NCBI GenBank assembly: GCA_947258695.1
Contig: CAMYJG010000001.1
Coordinates: forward strand, 62,001 to 126,000
DNA: 64,000 nucleotides
Source of the DNA: an uncultured Ectothiorhodospiraceae bacterium
Lineage (GTDB): Bacteria; Pseudomonadota; Gammaproteobacteria; UBA6429; Thiohalophilaceae
Direction: 5' to 3'
A model generated the notes under the pieces. It searched no databases, had not been told where the DNA came from, and saw nothing but the letters and a program-made list of their open reading frames with translations. This document shows, in pieces, positions 21,455 to 32,410 of the stretch (positions are counted from its first letter, which is position 1; every line of letters begins with the position of its first letter). The position numbers were made by a program, and so were the translations under genes.

Positions 21455-22417
21455 CTAGGGGACAGGTATTTCAGAAAGTAAAAATTCAATAATATTATCC
21501 GCAGTAATATTTGCAGCCAGTCCTGCATAATCCATAACCAACCTATGGCGTAATATATCAGGTGCTATTTCTAAAATATCTTCGGGAATAACATGGTCAC
21601 GTCCATTGATATAAGCAATGGCACTGGCTGCACGCAGTAAAGCAATTGAAGCACGGGGTGATGCGCCTGCCAGTAAATACTCAGACCATTCTGCCTTCCA
21701 TTCTCCGAGGTTTCTTGTTGCGGTGACGATGGCGACAATGTACTTTTCTAACATTTCATCAACGTATATATCGGCTACTTCACGACGAGCAGCAAGAACA
21801 GTCTCAGGTGTTAATGCGGATTCAATATCTTTTTTATCTTCACCGTAGTGCAACTTACGATCCAGTTTTAGAATTTCCAGTTCTTCATCAGGGCTTGGGT
21901 ATTCAAGTACAATATGTAATAGAAAACGATCAAGTTGGGCTTCAGGCAGGGGGTATGTACCTGATTGTTCTAATGGATTTTGTGTCGCCATTACTACGAA
22001 TAAATCAGGTAATTGACGCGTAACACCACCAACGGTGATCTGATGTTCTGCCATGGCTTCGAGTAATGCGGACTGTACTTTTGGCGGTGCGCGGTTAATC
22101 TCATCGGCCAAGACAATTTCATGAAACAATGGGCCTTCAACAAATTTAAATTGATGAGCTTCCGGATCAAATATGTCTGTTCCTGTGACATCACCCGGCA
22201 TTAGATCGGGAGTGAACTGAATTCGTTGAAATCCTGCATGAACTCCACTAGCCAGGGCATTCACAGCCGTAGTTTTAGCTAAGCCTGGCGCACCTTCGAG
22301 TAAGATATGCCCACCAGTCAACAAACTGATTAATAAACGATCAAGTAACTGCTTTTGACCAATGATAAGTTGTTCAAGGTGGGTCCTTAGTTTTAAGAAT
22401 TCAGTTTGAGTTTGCAT
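21455..22417 (-). CDS. MoxR-family AAA+ ATPase
   Basis: 'GGHILLEGAPGLAKTTAVNALA', 'FVEGPLFHEIVLADEINRAPPKVQSALLEAMAEHQITVGG'. Confidence 0.95.
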   Translation of the reverse strand: MQTQTEFLKLRTHLEQLIIGQKQLLDRLLISLLTGGHILLEGAPGLAKTTAVNALASGVHAGFQRIQFTPDLMPGDVTGTDIFDPEAHQFKFVEGPLFHEIVLADEINRAPPKVQSALLEAMAEHQITVGGVTRQLPDLFVVMATQNPLEQSGTYPLPEAQLDRFLLHIVLEYPSPDEELEILKLDRKLHYGEDKKDIESALTPETVLAARREVADIYVDEMLEKYIVAIVTATRNLGEWKAEWSEYLLAGASPRASIALLRAASAIAYINGRDHVIPEDILEIAPDILRHRLVMDYAGLAANITADNIIEFLLSEIPVP

Positions 22418-22428
22418 AATCGATTTTA

Positions 22429-23568
<1,140 letters not shown>

Positions 23569-23845
23569 TTAATGTTGAAAAACAGTATCTTACATCATTA
23601 TTTGATTATTTACTGGTAAAAATATAGCTTCTAAACCATTAAGTTCTATCTGCCAGAAGTGAATTAAAAGTTATAAAAGTTGTTCGCTGAAATATTGAAG
23701 TAGTTTATATTTGAATAATTATTATACGAAATGTAAGCTCAAAAACTTAAACAACTTGGAACACAAGATAAAATCATTTTTCGAACTTTTTCATCACGAC
23801 TGATAATATCAAAACAAAATTTAGATTAGTTTAAAGAGATAGTTT

Positions 23846-24334
23846 ATGCCAAATAAAAACGTATCAATCCTCTTTGTTTGTATGGGCAATATCTGTCGTT
23901 CGCCGACAGCGGAAGGCGTATTTCGACATATCGTTCAAGAGGAAGGGCATGGTGACTGGATAACAACAGACTCAGCGGGTACACATGCATACCACGTCGG
24001 CGAACAACCAGATCCTCGTGCACAACAAACTGCGCGTAAACGAGGTATTGAATTGAGTGATTTACGTGCACGTAAAGCCATAAAGAATGATTTTTACGAG
24101 TTTGATTATATCCTGGCCATGGATAATGAAAATTATTCGTTGCTTGAACAGATATGTCCTGCCGGACATGAAGAAAAATTGAGCTTGTTTCTGGATTTCA
24201 GCGATGAGTATTCGGAAACACAAGTTCCAGATCCCTATTATGGTGGTGATCAGGGATTTGAACATGTGTTTGACCTGGTGGAATCTGCCAGTCGTGGATT
24301 ATTGGCCGATATTAAAAAGCGCTATAAAGATTGA
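23846..24334 (+). CDS. Low-molecular-weight protein tyrosine phosphatase
   Basis: 'ILFVCMGNICRSPTAEGVFRH' (CX5R) and 'VPDPYYGGDQGFEHVFDLVE'. Confidence 0.95.
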   Translation: MPNKNVSILFVCMGNICRSPTAEGVFRHIVQEEGHGDWITTDSAGTHAYHVGEQPDPRAQQTARKRGIELSDLRARKAIKNDFYEFDYILAMDNENYSLLEQICPAGHEEKLSLFLDFSDEYSETQVPDPYYGGDQGFEHVFDLVESASRGLLADIKKRYKD

Positions 24335-24398
24335 CCGCATAAACATCAGCCTTCATAATCACGCCCGCTTTTACCCAGTATTTCTGGGTAATATCAAT

Positions 24399-24513
24399 GG
24401 TGGCCTGGATGGGTCCCCTCGCAATGACAAACCGTGAACCTGGTCAGGCCTGGAAGGGAGCAGCCACAGCGGTAGACTCGTGTGCCGGGGTGTGGCTTGT
24501 TCAGGTCGCCGCC
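24399..24513 (+). ncRNA. ffs: 4.5S / bacterial small SRP RNA
   Basis: SRP core 'cctggtcaggcctggaagggagcagccac..gtgtgccgggg' flanked by complementary ggtggcctg / caggtcgccgcc ends; directly upstream of dnaX-ybaB-recR. Confidence 0.9.
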
Positions 24514-24635
24514 TTTAAATTCGCTTAATCTGTCTTAATATTTTTCACTTTTCTTGCCATTTCCAGCACCGAAATCACGCTGTTTTGAGTTACAATAGTT
24601 GCTCGTATGATACTGGGTTGAATTTAAGGAATTTC

Positions 24636-26306
24636 ATGAGTTATCAGGTACTTGCTCGCAAATGGCGTCCCCGCGGATTTGCTGAAATGGTCGGACAAGA
24701 GCATGTTTTGCGTGCTTTGAGCAACGCACTGGACAGTGGTCGGTTGCACCATGCCTTTTTATTTACTGGCACACGCGGTGTTGGTAAAACTACGATTGCT
24801 CGAATTCTCGCCAAATCGGTTAACTGTGAGCAGGGAGTCAGTGCCAGCCCATGCGGGCAATGTCCGACTTGCCAGGAAATTGATGAAGGGCGTTTTGTCG
24901 ATTTAATTGAAGTCGATGCTGCCTCGCGAACCAAGGTCGAAGATACGCGTGAGCTTTTGGATAATGTCCAATATGCACCAACACGTGGCCGCTTTAAAGT
25001 TTACTTGATCGATGAAGTTCATATGCTCTCCGGCCATAGTTTTAATGCGTTGTTAAAAACACTTGAAGAGCCCCCACCTCACGTAAAATTTTTGCTGGCG
25101 ACAACCGATCCACAAAAGTTACCCGTTACTATTTTATCCCGTTGCTTGCAGTTTAACCTGAGGCGATTGTCGATTGAGCGGATCCAGGAGCACCTGCAAC
25201 TGATCCTACAAAAAGAGGGGCTCAGTTATGAAGATACAGCTTTACTTCATCTGGCTCGTGCAGCTGATGGTAGTATGCGTGATGCCCTGAGTTTACTGGA
25301 TCAATCGATTGCCTTCGGTAACGGCGCAGTTAACGATAATGATGTACGTTTAATGCTGGGAACAATAGAACAACATCATGTCTATGATTTGTTAGATGCT
25401 TTAGCAACCGGCGATGGCAGCGTTCTGATTAAACGCGTTCAGGAATTAGCACAACAATCACCCGACTTTTCTTCCGTATTGGCTGAAATCATAACGTGCT
25501 TACATTACCTGGCATTACTCAAGCAAGTACCCGATGCCTATGATTTTAATATGGGTGACAAAGATCGTTATTTCAAATTACTAGAATCATTAAGTGCGGA
25601 AGACATACAATTGTATTATCAAATCGCATTACATGGGAGACGTGATTTACCTTTAGCACCAGATCAGAGAAATGGCCTGGAAATGGTGTTGTTACGGATG
25701 TTGGCATTCCGTCCTGATACAGGTGAAGTACAAAAAGATCGTGCACCAGCACAATCACAGACCACACAAGAATCACCATCACCCACTTATAATGAACAAA
25801 GTAAAGCAACGATTGCCAGCACACAAGTTGAAGAACAAGCTGTTGTTAAACAACAGAAAGATAAAGTTATCTCTGCGCCAACACAAACAACTGCAAAAAT
25901 AAATTTAACCGATATTTCTGTGAATAACTGGCATGAAATAGTATCGGCTTTAAATACAGCTGGTATTTTAAAGCAGTTAGTCGAACATAGTGCTTTTGTA
26001 AGCGTAGAAAATAATACTATCAAGCTGGCGGTTGCACCTTCGCATGCAGCTATGATTACCGCTGAACGTGAAAAACAGCTACTTGAAAAACTATGTGCCT
26101 ATTTTGATCAGCAACTAAAATTAAATATTGAAAAAGCACAAATAGAAACAGAAACTCCGGCTGCACGCAGTGGTCGACATCAACAAGAGCGACAAGCTGC
26201 AGCTGAAGATTCGATTATCAATGATGATAATGTGAAAAATATTATGGATGCATTTAATGCAAATGTGAATGTTGAGTCTGTACAACCGGTGGATTCAACG
26301 GATTAA
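24636..26306 (+). CDS. dnaX: DNA polymerase III subunit gamma/tau
   Basis: 'MSYQVLARKWRPRGFAEMVGQEHVLRAL', 'FTGTRGVGKTTIARILAKSVNC'. Start refined to 24636. Confidence 0.97.
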   Translation: MSYQVLARKWRPRGFAEMVGQEHVLRALSNALDSGRLHHAFLFTGTRGVGKTTIARILAKSVNCEQGVSASPCGQCPTCQEIDEGRFVDLIEVDAASRTKVEDTRELLDNVQYAPTRGRFKVYLIDEVHMLSGHSFNALLKTLEEPPPHVKFLLATTDPQKLPVTILSRCLQFNLRRLSIERIQEHLQLILQKEGLSYEDTALLHLARAADGSMRDALSLLDQSIAFGNGAVNDNDVRLMLGTIEQHHVYDLLDALATGDGSVLIKRVQELAQQSPDFSSVLAEIITCLHYLALLKQVPDAYDFNMGDKDRYFKLLESLSAEDIQLYYQIALHGRRDLPLAPDQRNGLEMVLLRMLAFRPDTGEVQKDRAPAQSQTTQESPSPTYNEQSKATIASTQVEEQAVVKQQKDKVISAPTQTTAKINLTDISVNNWHEIVSALNTAGILKQLVEHSAFVSVENNTIKLAVAPSHAAMITAEREKQLLEKLCAYFDQQLKLNIEKAQIETETPAARSGRHQQERQAAAEDSIINDDNVKNIMDAFNANVNVESVQPVDSTD

Positions 26307-26347
26307 TGAATACGTACAACCAAACAACAAAATAAAGAGGTAAGACT

Positions 26348-26671
26348 ATGAAAGGCGGAATCGGGAACCTGATGAAGCAGGCGCAAAAGATGCAGGAAGA
26401 TATGCAAAAGGCGCAGGAAGAAATGGCTAATATCGAAGTGACAGGAAAATCTGGTGGCGGTATGGTTTCAGTTGTTATGACATGCCGACATGATGTTAAA
26501 CGTGTCTCAATTGATGACAGTTTACTTGGTGATGACAAGGATATGCTGGAAGATTTAATTGCAGCCGCTGTCAATGATGCTGTACGTCAGGTTGAAAAAA
26601 CATCTTCTGATAAAATGGCAGGTATGACACAGGGATTAAACTTACCTGGCGGCATGAAACTTCCATTTTAA
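26348..26671 (+). CDS. ybaB: YbaB/EbfC nucleoid-associated protein
   Basis: '[40 protein letters not shown]'. Confidence 0.96.
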   Translation: MKGGIGNLMKQAQKMQEDMQKAQEEMANIEVTGKSGGGMVSVVMTCRHDVKRVSIDDSLLGDDKDMLEDLIAAAVNDAVRQVEKTSSDKMAGMTQGLNLPGGMKLPF

Positions 26672-26674
26672 TAT

Positions 26675-27271
26675 ATGTCAGGCAGCTTGCTTCTAAACCA
26701 GTTAATTGATGCTTTACGCTGTTTACCCGGTGTAGGGCCAAAGTCTGCTCAGCGCATGGCATATCATTTACTGGAACGCGATCGAAACGGTGCTGAAAAC
26801 TTAAGTGCCGTTTTGGCTAAGGCAGTAAAAGAAATTGGTAACTGTAGTTCCTGCAGAAGCTTAAGTGAACAAACCGTTTGCGAGATATGTTCAAGTACAA
26901 CGCGTGATCACTCAAAATTATGTATCGTTGAATCACCGGCCGATGTACAGGTAATAGAACAATCAACAGACTACAAAGGGTTGTTTTTTGTTCTGATGGG
27001 ACATTTATCACCACTGGATGGAATTGGCCCGGAAGAAATTGGATTGGATCTTCTGGCTAAGCGACTTGATCAAGGTGATGTAAAAGAAGTTGTTTTAGCC
27101 ACTAACTTTACAGTCGAAGGTGAGGCGACAGCCCACTATATCAGTGAAATGGTCAACTCACGTGAGATTACTGCCAGCCGTATAGCGCATGGTGTTCCTG
27201 TGGGTGGTGAGCTTGAATATGTCAACAGTACTACGCTTTCGCGTGCCTTCTCTGGCAGACAAAATTTTTAA
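26675..27271 (+). CDS. recR: Recombination protein RecR
   Basis: '[17 protein letters not shown]', zinc finger '[16 protein letters not shown]', Toprim. Confidence 0.97.
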   Translation: MSGSLLLNQLIDALRCLPGVGPKSAQRMAYHLLERDRNGAENLSAVLAKAVKEIGNCSSCRSLSEQTVCEICSSTTRDHSKLCIVESPADVQVIEQSTDYKGLFFVLMGHLSPLDGIGPEEIGLDLLAKRLDQGDVKEVVLATNFTVEGEATAHYISEMVNSREITASRIAHGVPVGGELEYVNSTTLSRAFSGRQNF

Positions 27272-27281
27272 TTTCTTTTAC

Positions 27282-28727
27282 TCAGGTTAATTGCTCTAAG
27301 ACTTTAGTTGCATGAGTGCATAAAGTTTTAAAGTAGTTATAACTCCGGTCTTCTATTTGGCAAGTTGCTGTATGCCTGTCACCGTAAAATACACCATAGG
27401 GTTTGTTTTTTATAAATATTGACATAGCCACAAATGAATTTGTATTCACCAGTTTTTGAAAATCTGCGGTAACAAGTGGCCAAAATTTAGCACGTGTTGC
27501 TTCGTTTAATACGACAGCTTGAGGTTTAGAAATAAGGTGGGTGAACAGACTTGTCTCCGATAAATTCACCTTGAAGCGGTTAAACACAGGATCATTTTCC
27601 GCACCTTTTAACACCTGTCCCTGCAACTCTTTATTTTCTTCACTATATAAACAAAATACGACACGATTCAAGCCAATACCATCATGCATTGCAGTAACGA
27701 CATGTTGAATAAACTCATTTATTTTAATATCTTTAGGTGAGAGTTTAGTTATTAACTGAACAGCATCACGTAAAACAGATAACTGCGGTATTAAACAAAT
27801 TGAAACTTCATCTGAATCATTTTTTATAGTTTTTCGAGTATCTTTTGTCTCAGGTATCTCTCTGATAAGAGCTAACGAGAGTGCAGCAGGTGGCGTATCA
27901 TACTGAGGAATTTCTCTGGCAATTTCAGCTGCGATAACATGGCTTCTGACAATGACTTCATCTACAGTAATGTCCATCCAGTCAGCAATTTGTTCCTGTA
28001 TTTCAAAAGTATTGTCACTATACCAACCTTCGTAGGTGACATTTCTCGCCAACTGTACTCCTAGCATAATGCCATAAGCACGGGGGAATTTTGCATTTTC
28101 AGATGATAAAGCTTCAGAGACAAGCGCTGGAAATTGTAATTTCTCTGCAATACGTTGAGTAAGCTCATTTAAGGTGAAACCCAGAACTAAATACTGCGCC
28201 TCTTCTGATGCCATATGATCATCAACGCGTAATTTCGCAATTTTGTCGAGTAACTCCGGTGCGTGTATGGCTAATATCATTTCACCTAAGAAATGAAGTT
28301 GAGCAGCGGCAAATACTTCATCGGGAGTCATATCTCGACGAAGTGCAGCCCAGTCTGTTGCAAATCGAGCGGCATGATAAGCGCGACTAAATGTAGCAAA
28401 TAATCTTACTTTTGATTTTTCATTTAATACATCTTTTGCGGCAGGGAGTGCCTCAGGAAGTTTAGTTAATTGATCGGTCCCCATAAGTCGGAATGCCTGG
28501 TTGACGTGAGTTATTTCACTCGACAAACGGCCTTTGGGCATGTTGTTAGAGGTTTTTAATATATGAACAACTAAACCAGGATCTCGTTCAACCAGATGAG
28601 TGATTTCTTTTAATGGTATTTCTTCTTTACGGCATAAATGACGTAATTCCTTAATAGTATGCATCAGCACCGGTATGGGATGGCTCTCTGCCACTTCTAC
28701 CCACGAGTTTATTGACTTTTTATCCAT
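27282..28727 (-). CDS. HDOD-domain signalling protein with C-terminal GAF-like region
   Basis: N-terminal HDOD pattern (PIPVLMHTIKELRHLCRKEEIPLKEITHLVERDPGLVVHILKTSN); GAF-like C-terminus. Confidence 0.82.
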   Translation of the reverse strand: MDKKSINSWVEVAESHPIPVLMHTIKELRHLCRKEEIPLKEITHLVERDPGLVVHILKTSNNMPKGRLSSEITHVNQAFRLMGTDQLTKLPEALPAAKDVLNEKSKVRLFATFSRAYHAARFATDWAALRRDMTPDEVFAAAQLHFLGEMILAIHAPELLDKIAKLRVDDHMASEEAQYLVLGFTLNELTQRIAEKLQFPALVSEALSSENAKFPRAYGIMLGVQLARNVTYEGWYSDNTFEIQEQIADWMDITVDEVIVRSHVIAAEIAREIPQYDTPPAALSLALIREIPETKDTRKTIKNDSDEVSICLIPQLSVLRDAVQLITKLSPKDIKINEFIQHVVTAMHDGIGLNRVVFCLYSEENKELQGQVLKGAENDPVFNRFKVNLSETSLFTHLISKPQAVVLNEATRAKFWPLVTADFQKLVNTNSFVAMSIFIKNKPYGVFYGDRHTATCQIEDRSYNYFKTLCTHATKVLEQLT

Positions 28728-28876
28728 TAAATACTCAAAATTTACTCAGAATTAGTTAAACAAGTAGTAATTACCCGTTATTTTTTTGTGCTAATTTAAA
28801 CTAACTATATATTTTGTATCAAAAATTACTCAACTTGTACAAGTTCAAATAATATATCGTCAGGTAATTAAATTTC

Positions 28877-28904
28877 TAAAGTATATATAAAGACTGGTCG
28901 ATAT
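28877..28904 (+). promoter_or_regulatory. Candidate sigma-28 (FliA) promoter upstream of motA
   Basis: TAAAGTAT...GTCGATAT, 16 nt between TAAA and the -10-like box (consensus TAAA-N15-GCCGATAA). Imperfect. Confidence 0.35.
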
Positions 28905-28978
28905 GAATTGTAATGATTACCAAGATAAAGTATAAAAATATTAATTTTTACTCAGCTATTTAGGATCTGTTAAGAAAA

Positions 28979-29833
28979 ATGAAATTTATTATTGGGCTTA
29001 TTATGGTTTGTGGCTGTGTTGTGTCAGGCTATGTGCTTGCTGGCGGCTATCTTGCGGCACTTTGGCAACCATTTGAGATTATAATCATATTAGGGGGCGC
29101 CACTGGCGCATTCATTATTGCTTTTCCAAAAAAAGTTATTGTCGGCACTCTGAAGGGGCTAATTGGTCTACTTAAGGGACAAAAATATAAGAAAGAAACC
29201 TATATGGAATTATTAGGTTTAATGTTCAAGCTTTTCTCTAAGGCACGTAAAGAAGGATTAATGGCACTTGAGGCTGACATTGAAGAACCCCATGAGAGTG
29301 AAATATTTAAAGAAGTCCCCAAACTTTTAGCTAACCATCACTTGATTGATTTTATTTGTGATTATTTACGCCTAATGGTCGGCGGTAACATGAATGCATT
29401 TGAGTTAGAAAGCTTAATGGATATTGAACTGGAAACCCATCATCATGAAGCTGAAGCACCCAGTCATGCATTACAAAACATGGCAGATGGGTTGCCCGCA
29501 TTTGGTATCGTAGCTGCTGTAATGGGCGTGGTAATTACCATGGGGTATATAAGTGAACCCCCCGAAGTTCTCGGCCATCATGTAGGTGCGGCTTTAGTCG
29601 GAACCTTCCTCGGTATTTTAATGGGCTACGGCTTTGCTGGTCCGATGGCAGCATCGATGGGTGAACAAGCAAAAGAAGAAGGTTTGATCTTTGGTTGTGC
29701 CAAAACATGTATTATTGCGACTCTCAATGGTTATACCCCGCAAATTGCTGTTGAATTTGGACGAAAAGCCCTAACCAGTGATTTAAAACCAAGCTTTATG
29801 GAACTTGAAGAATATGTCAAGGGACAAAAATAG
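28979..29833 (+). CDS. motA: Flagellar stator protein MotA
   Basis: 'MKFIIGLIMVCGCVVSGYVLAGG', 'GIVAAVMGVVITMG'; followed by motB. Confidence 0.94.
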   Translation: MKFIIGLIMVCGCVVSGYVLAGGYLAALWQPFEIIIILGGATGAFIIAFPKKVIVGTLKGLIGLLKGQKYKKETYMELLGLMFKLFSKARKEGLMALEADIEEPHESEIFKEVPKLLANHHLIDFICDYLRLMVGGNMNAFELESLMDIELETHHHEAEAPSHALQNMADGLPAFGIVAAVMGVVITMGYISEPPEVLGHHVGAALVGTFLGILMGYGFAGPMAASMGEQAKEEGLIFGCAKTCIIATLNGYTPQIAVEFGRKALTSDLKPSFMELEEYVKGQK

Positions 29834-29868
29834 TTTTATTGTATAATCCTACCTATATAGACAATTAA

Positions 29869-30801
29869 GTGGCAGATGATAAAAAACAACCGATAGTCAT
29901 CAAGAAGATCGTCAAAGGTGGCGGTCATCATGGCGGTGCATGGAAAGTTGCTTATGCAGATTTCGTAACCGCAATGATGGCATTCTTTCTCTTGCTTTGG
30001 CTTCTTGGCATAAGTGATGAAGCCATGCGTGGTGGTATATCTGACATGTTTCGAAATCCTTCTCCCTTAATCGGCCCCGGTGGAGCCAGTACCAGCATGA
30101 TTAAACTTGGTGGTACTAAAGAAATCCCACATGGTGAAGGTGAAAAACTTAGCAAGCAATCTGAAATTGAAAAGAAAGAGGACGTTATTTCAGATGATGC
30201 TGAAAATAAAGATGAGACTGAAAAAGAAAAAATTGTATTAGACCAACTACTGATTAAATTAAAAGAAACCATCGAGCGGAGCGAGATGCTTAGTGACTTC
30301 AAGGATCAAATGCTGTTAGAAGTCACGCCTGAAGGACTGCGGATTCAAATTATTGATAAAGATAAACGCCCAATGTTTGCTTCTGGTAGTGAAAAACTTA
30401 AACCTTATACCCGCGTTATTCTACAAGAAGTAGCAAAAACAATTGCCAAGCACACTAAAAATAAAATAAGTATTACTGGTCATACCGATGTATCAGGCTT
30501 TGGTAAAGGTATTATTGAGTATGAAACTGTTGATGGAGAAGTTTTGCGCAAACAGTATAGTAACTGGGAGTTATCCAGTGATCGGGCTAACGCTGCTCGC
30601 AGGGCACTGGTTAAAGGCGGACTACCGGAAAATCAGATAGGCAGAGTAGTCGGACTGGCATCTACCGTTCTATTTGATAAAAAGAATTCTTATAATTCAG
30701 TTAACAGACGAATAAGTATAATCGTCATGAATAACGATACCGTTAAAAAAATCGCCGATTACGAAGGTAAAATAATACCCGGGGTAAATAAAAAAAGGTA
30801 G
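29869..30801 (+). CDS. motB: Flagellar stator protein MotB
   Basis: 'HHGGAWKVAYADFVTAMMAFFLLLWLL', OmpA-like 'ITGHTDVSGF'. GTG start. Confidence 0.94.
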   Translation: MADDKKQPIVIKKIVKGGGHHGGAWKVAYADFVTAMMAFFLLLWLLGISDEAMRGGISDMFRNPSPLIGPGGASTSMIKLGGTKEIPHGEGEKLSKQSEIEKKEDVISDDAENKDETEKEKIVLDQLLIKLKETIERSEMLSDFKDQMLLEVTPEGLRIQIIDKDKRPMFASGSEKLKPYTRVILQEVAKTIAKHTKNKISITGHTDVSGFGKGIIEYETVDGEVLRKQYSNWELSSDRANAARRALVKGGLPENQIGRVVGLASTVLFDKKNSYNSVNRRISIIVMNNDTVKKIADYEGKIIPGVNKKR

Positions 30802-30819
30802 CTTACTAATTATTTATAA

Positions 30820-31722
30820 TTACCTGGTTTCGGTCAGCGATGCAATAATGCGCTGATAACTATCCCAGCGTTTTTTACTTATTTTATTTTCATCCACTGC
30901 ATTTAGAAGTACACAGCCCGGTTCATTCTTGTGAGCACAATTTCTGAATTTGCAATAACCTAAATATGGTTTGAACTCGATAAAACCATTTGCAATCTCA
31001 GGTTCTGATAATTTTACTAAGCCAAACTCACGCACACCGGGTGAATCAATGATTTGTCCTTTATCGTTATCTAAGAAATAAAGGTAAGCTGTTGTTGTGG
31101 TGTGTTTGCCTTTACCTGTTGCCTGTGAAATTTCTCCGACGCGGGCATCAGACTTGAGCAGTGAATTAATTAATGATGATTTTCCCACACCTGATTGCCC
31201 GACAAATATATTATTATTATTTTTTAAGTGGTTTTTAAGTGAATCCAGACCATGTTCTTGCTTAGCGCTGGTATAAATAACTGTGTAACCAATATCCTGG
31301 TAAAGTTTTAACCTTTTTTTTAGTTCAGTAATCTCCTGTTGAGAGCATAAATCTGTTTTGTTTAAAACAATAATAGGAGTTAGATGGCTGTTTTCGGCAG
31401 CGACCAGGTAACGATCAATTAAACCTTCATTAAGGGCGGGTTTGTTGGCAACAACAATAAATACCTGGTCTATATTGGAAGCAATAATACGTAGCTTATT
31501 ATTTATATCCGGTCGTTGTAATATAGAACGACGTTCTTCAATTGCCGTAATTACACCCGAATTTTCACTCTCAGCTTGCCATATAACATTGTCGCCACAA
31601 ACTAACTGACCGACTGACTTACGTTGTTGGCATTGGATAAATTGATCAGTGTTATCTTTGACTAAGGTGTATCGACGGTAGGCAGCAATAACGATACCTT
31701 GCTGTGCTTTAATATCATTCAT
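30820..31722 (-). CDS. rsgA: Ribosome small subunit-dependent GTPase A
   Basis: 'VGQSGVGKSSLINSLL', 'IIDSPGVREFGL', zinc ligands 'CKFRNCAHKNEPGC'. Confidence 0.96.
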   Translation of the reverse strand: MNDIKAQQGIVIAAYRRYTLVKDNTDQFIQCQQRKSVGQLVCGDNVIWQAESENSGVITAIEERRSILQRPDINNKLRIIASNIDQVFIVVANKPALNEGLIDRYLVAAENSHLTPIIVLNKTDLCSQQEITELKKRLKLYQDIGYTVIYTSAKQEHGLDSLKNHLKNNNNIFVGQSGVGKSSLINSLLKSDARVGEISQATGKGKHTTTTAYLYFLDNDKGQIIDSPGVREFGLVKLSEPEIANGFIEFKPYLGYCKFRNCAHKNEPGCVLLNAVDENKISKKRWDSYQRIIASLTETR

Positions 31723-31732
31723 TAATTGATGT

Positions 31733-32071
31733 TTACTGTGAAATTATTTTCTCGATATGTGCTGCACATATAAAATCATAAATTGTAATACCACCTGCAG
31801 AGTGTGTTAGAAATGCAATATCACACTTATTATACCCAAAACAGATGTCAGGATGATGATCTTCTGCCTGAATTATATTTGCAATGGTATTGATAAATTC
31901 CAGTGTTTGCTCGTAGTTTTTGAACTTTACTGAGCGCGTCAGGTATTTATTATTGTTTTCTTTTAGGAGAATTTTCCAACCAGGTATTTCTGTCAGATAT
32001 TGTTCTATCTGGATATCACTGAGAAGTGTTGCTGGTATTTCTTGCTGACAGTGTTGTTCACATAAGTCCAT
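31733..32071 (-). CDS. phhB: 4a-hydroxytetrahydrobiopterin dehydratase
   Basis: PCD family: 'RSVKFKNYEQTLEFINTIANIIQAEDHHPDICFGYNKCDIAFLTHSAGGIT'. Confidence 0.92.
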   Translation of the reverse strand: MDLCEQHCQQEIPATLLSDIQIEQYLTEIPGWKILLKENNNKYLTRSVKFKNYEQTLEFINTIANIIQAEDHHPDICFGYNKCDIAFLTHSAGGITIYDFICAAHIEKIISQ

Positions 32072-32077
32072 GAACAG

Positions 32078-32380
32078 TTATTTTGTATATTTATAATAAT
32101 TGGTATTTAAGTATTGGACTACATCATTAACATGATCGGCAGGCCAGGGGACACCGAGGCTGTCTCGACAACGGTTAACTTGCTTGACTAAGCCCTGGTA
32201 GCTATCAATTCGTCTATTCTCACGAGTGTATATACCTGAACCATCACCACCCTGCATATTAACATGACAGCTAGTGCAGTTACTGTCATGTAATTCTTTG
32301 CCATTTACAATATCTGCTTTTACGGATACAGACACAAGCAAACTACAAATCAGAGTCAAGATGGCGAACACATGCTTCAT
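32078..32380 (-). CDS. Small periplasmic monoheme cytochrome c
   Basis: Signal peptide and one CxxCH ('CTSCH'). Confidence 0.88.
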   Translation of the reverse strand: MKHVFAILTLICSLLVSVSVKADIVNGKELHDSNCTSCHVNMQGGDGSGIYTRENRRIDSYQGLVKQVNRCRDSLGVPWPADHVNDVVQYLNTNYYKYTK

Positions 32381-32410
32381 AATATTTATAAACCTTCTGG
32401 TTATTATCTT

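Noticed and set aside
15476-22417. moxR-DUF58-bat cluster as a new defence or stress system
   Set aside because: It matches the known MoxR/Bat (VWA) operon layout; no extra effector genes inserted.
24585-26306. E. coli-type dnaX programmed frameshift (A-AAA-AAG)
   Set aside because: I saw no clear AAAAAAG heptamer with downstream stem in the expected region; only shorter A-runs.
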